Below are positions 5,296-5,530 of a stretch of 5,530 bases of DNA, piece by piece. This stretch comes from Thermodesulfobacteriota bacterium (GTDB taxonomy: Bacteria; Desulfobacterota; RBG-13-43-22): positions 1 to 5,530 of the forward strand of contig JALOOY010000145.1 in NCBI GenBank assembly GCA_025454185.1, read 5' to 3'. The number at the start of each line of letters is the position of its first letter. The stretch's first letter is position 1. The notes below the pieces were generated by a model. That model was given only the letters and a program-made list of their open reading frames with translations. It did not search any database and was not told where the DNA came from. A program made the position numbers and the translations under genes.

Positions 5296-5530
5296 TGGAT
5301 TGGGATAATCTTCCGCCCGACCTGCAGGAAACCGTCCGGTTTCACGGCCGGCTCTGCCCGGACTGACGATCGGCTGCCGGGCCGCGAAAGGTGCCCTGGA
5401 GAAACTGGGCTTGGACCGCAGTGCAGGTGGGGGATTGGCGGCGGCGGTGGAAAACCGCAGTTGCGACGACGATGCCGTGCAGGTCCTCTGCGGCTACAGC
5501 GCGCTCTGCGGCTGGAACAAGCCATCCAGG
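5295..5530 (+). pseudogene. FmdE-like gene, frameshifted and cut by the window edge
   Basis: From ATG 5295, which shares a base with the Uma2 stop, the frame reads MDWDNLPPDLQETVRFHGRLCPD and stops at TGA 5364-5366. The FmdE family has an FHGHxCPGL..GxRAA block here. Rereading the C at 5357 moves into a frame that gives CPGLTIGCRAAKGALEKLG, then AAAVENRSCDDDAVQVLCG, and stays open to 5530. This fits loss of one C in the CCC run at 5357-5359. The blocks match the N-terminal part of the FmdE domain, first noted with molybdenum formylmethanofuran dehydrogenase and common in anaerobes as a stand-alone cysteine-rich protein of unclear role. After DAVQVL the family's GCTxGKGN motif is not seen; GYSALCGWN appears instead, so a second lesion is possible. 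A sequencing error cannot be excluded. No X-XXY-YYZ slippery site is present. Confidence 0.7.
5486..5521 (+). repeat. Short direct repeat in the FmdE-like fragment
   Basis: CTCTGCGGCT occurs at 5486-5495 and again at 5504-5513, an 18-bp offset that yields LCGYSA followed by LCGWNK. It falls exactly where the reading departs from the FmdE family pattern, so it could mark a small duplication. It may also be chance in GC-rich DNA. Confidence 0.3.

Noticed and set aside
5364..5366. In-frame TGA as a selenocysteine codon in the FmdE-like gene
   Set aside because: Reading through gives RSAAGPRK, unlike the family, whereas a -1 shift restores the family sequence. The TGA is not at a conserved Cys position.
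5350..5366. Programmed -1 frameshift site
   Set aside because: The region has no X-XXY-YYZ slippery heptamer, and the shift needed is explained by one missing C.
5217..5525. 102-codon minus-strand open frame at the right end
   Set aside because: Arg/Pro-rich translation antisense to the end of Uma2 and the FmdE-like fragment; no motif.

Overview
The window carries a compact biotin (vitamin B7) biosynthesis operon on the plus strand, in the order bioB-bioA-bioF-bioD. It is followed by a separately promoted Uma2-family nuclease-fold gene and the frameshifted 5' part of an FmdE-like gene that runs off the right edge. The DNA is GC-rich in the biotin genes and more AT-rich in the leader and the Uma2 gene. 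Three things point to an anaerobic bacterium, most plausibly of the Desulfobacterota (former Deltaproteobacteria): a BirA-type operator, a biotin synthase with the auxiliary-cluster pattern of obligate anaerobes, and an FmdE-like gene. This placement is inferred from gene content and not from any phylogenetic marker.

Layout. Positions 1-189 hold at most the last 12 codons of an upstream gene (1-39), then apparently non-coding DNA with one small hairpin. A sigma70-like promoter (190-218) runs directly into a BirA operator (218-249), which overlaps the Shine-Dalgarno of bioB. bioB is best started at GTG 262, not at the TTG at 190, because that TTG is the -35 box. bioB/bioA and bioA/bioF overlap by ATGA; bioD follows bioF after 37 bp with its own strong ribosome binding site. 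Positions 4623-4719 carry a second promoter and ribosome binding site for the Uma2 gene. The FmdE-like reading frame starts on the last base of the Uma2 stop (TAATG).

How the genes work together. BioF condenses pimeloyl-ACP/CoA with alanine to 8-amino-7-oxononanoate. BioA transaminates this to 7,8-diaminononanoate, BioD closes the ureido ring to dethiobiotin, and BioB inserts sulfur to give biotin. No gene for making the pimeloyl precursor (bioC/bioH, bioW, bioI) is visible, so that must come from elsewhere. The operator predicts repression by the bifunctional biotin ligase/repressor BirA when biotin is sufficient.

The points most worth a second look are: (1) BioB lacks the Cys97-equivalent ligand of the E. 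coli [2Fe-2S] cluster and has a new Cys beside the conserved Arg, the pattern expected for a 'Type II' (4Fe-5S) biotin synthase; (2) BioA carries a four-cysteine cluster and resembles the lysine-using Bacillus-type enzyme; (3) a heptanucleotide tandem repeat forms the odd basic tail of BioB; (4) the FmdE-like gene is broken by an apparent one-base deletion. I see no wholly undescribed multi-gene system, CRISPR array, RNA gene or insertion sequence.
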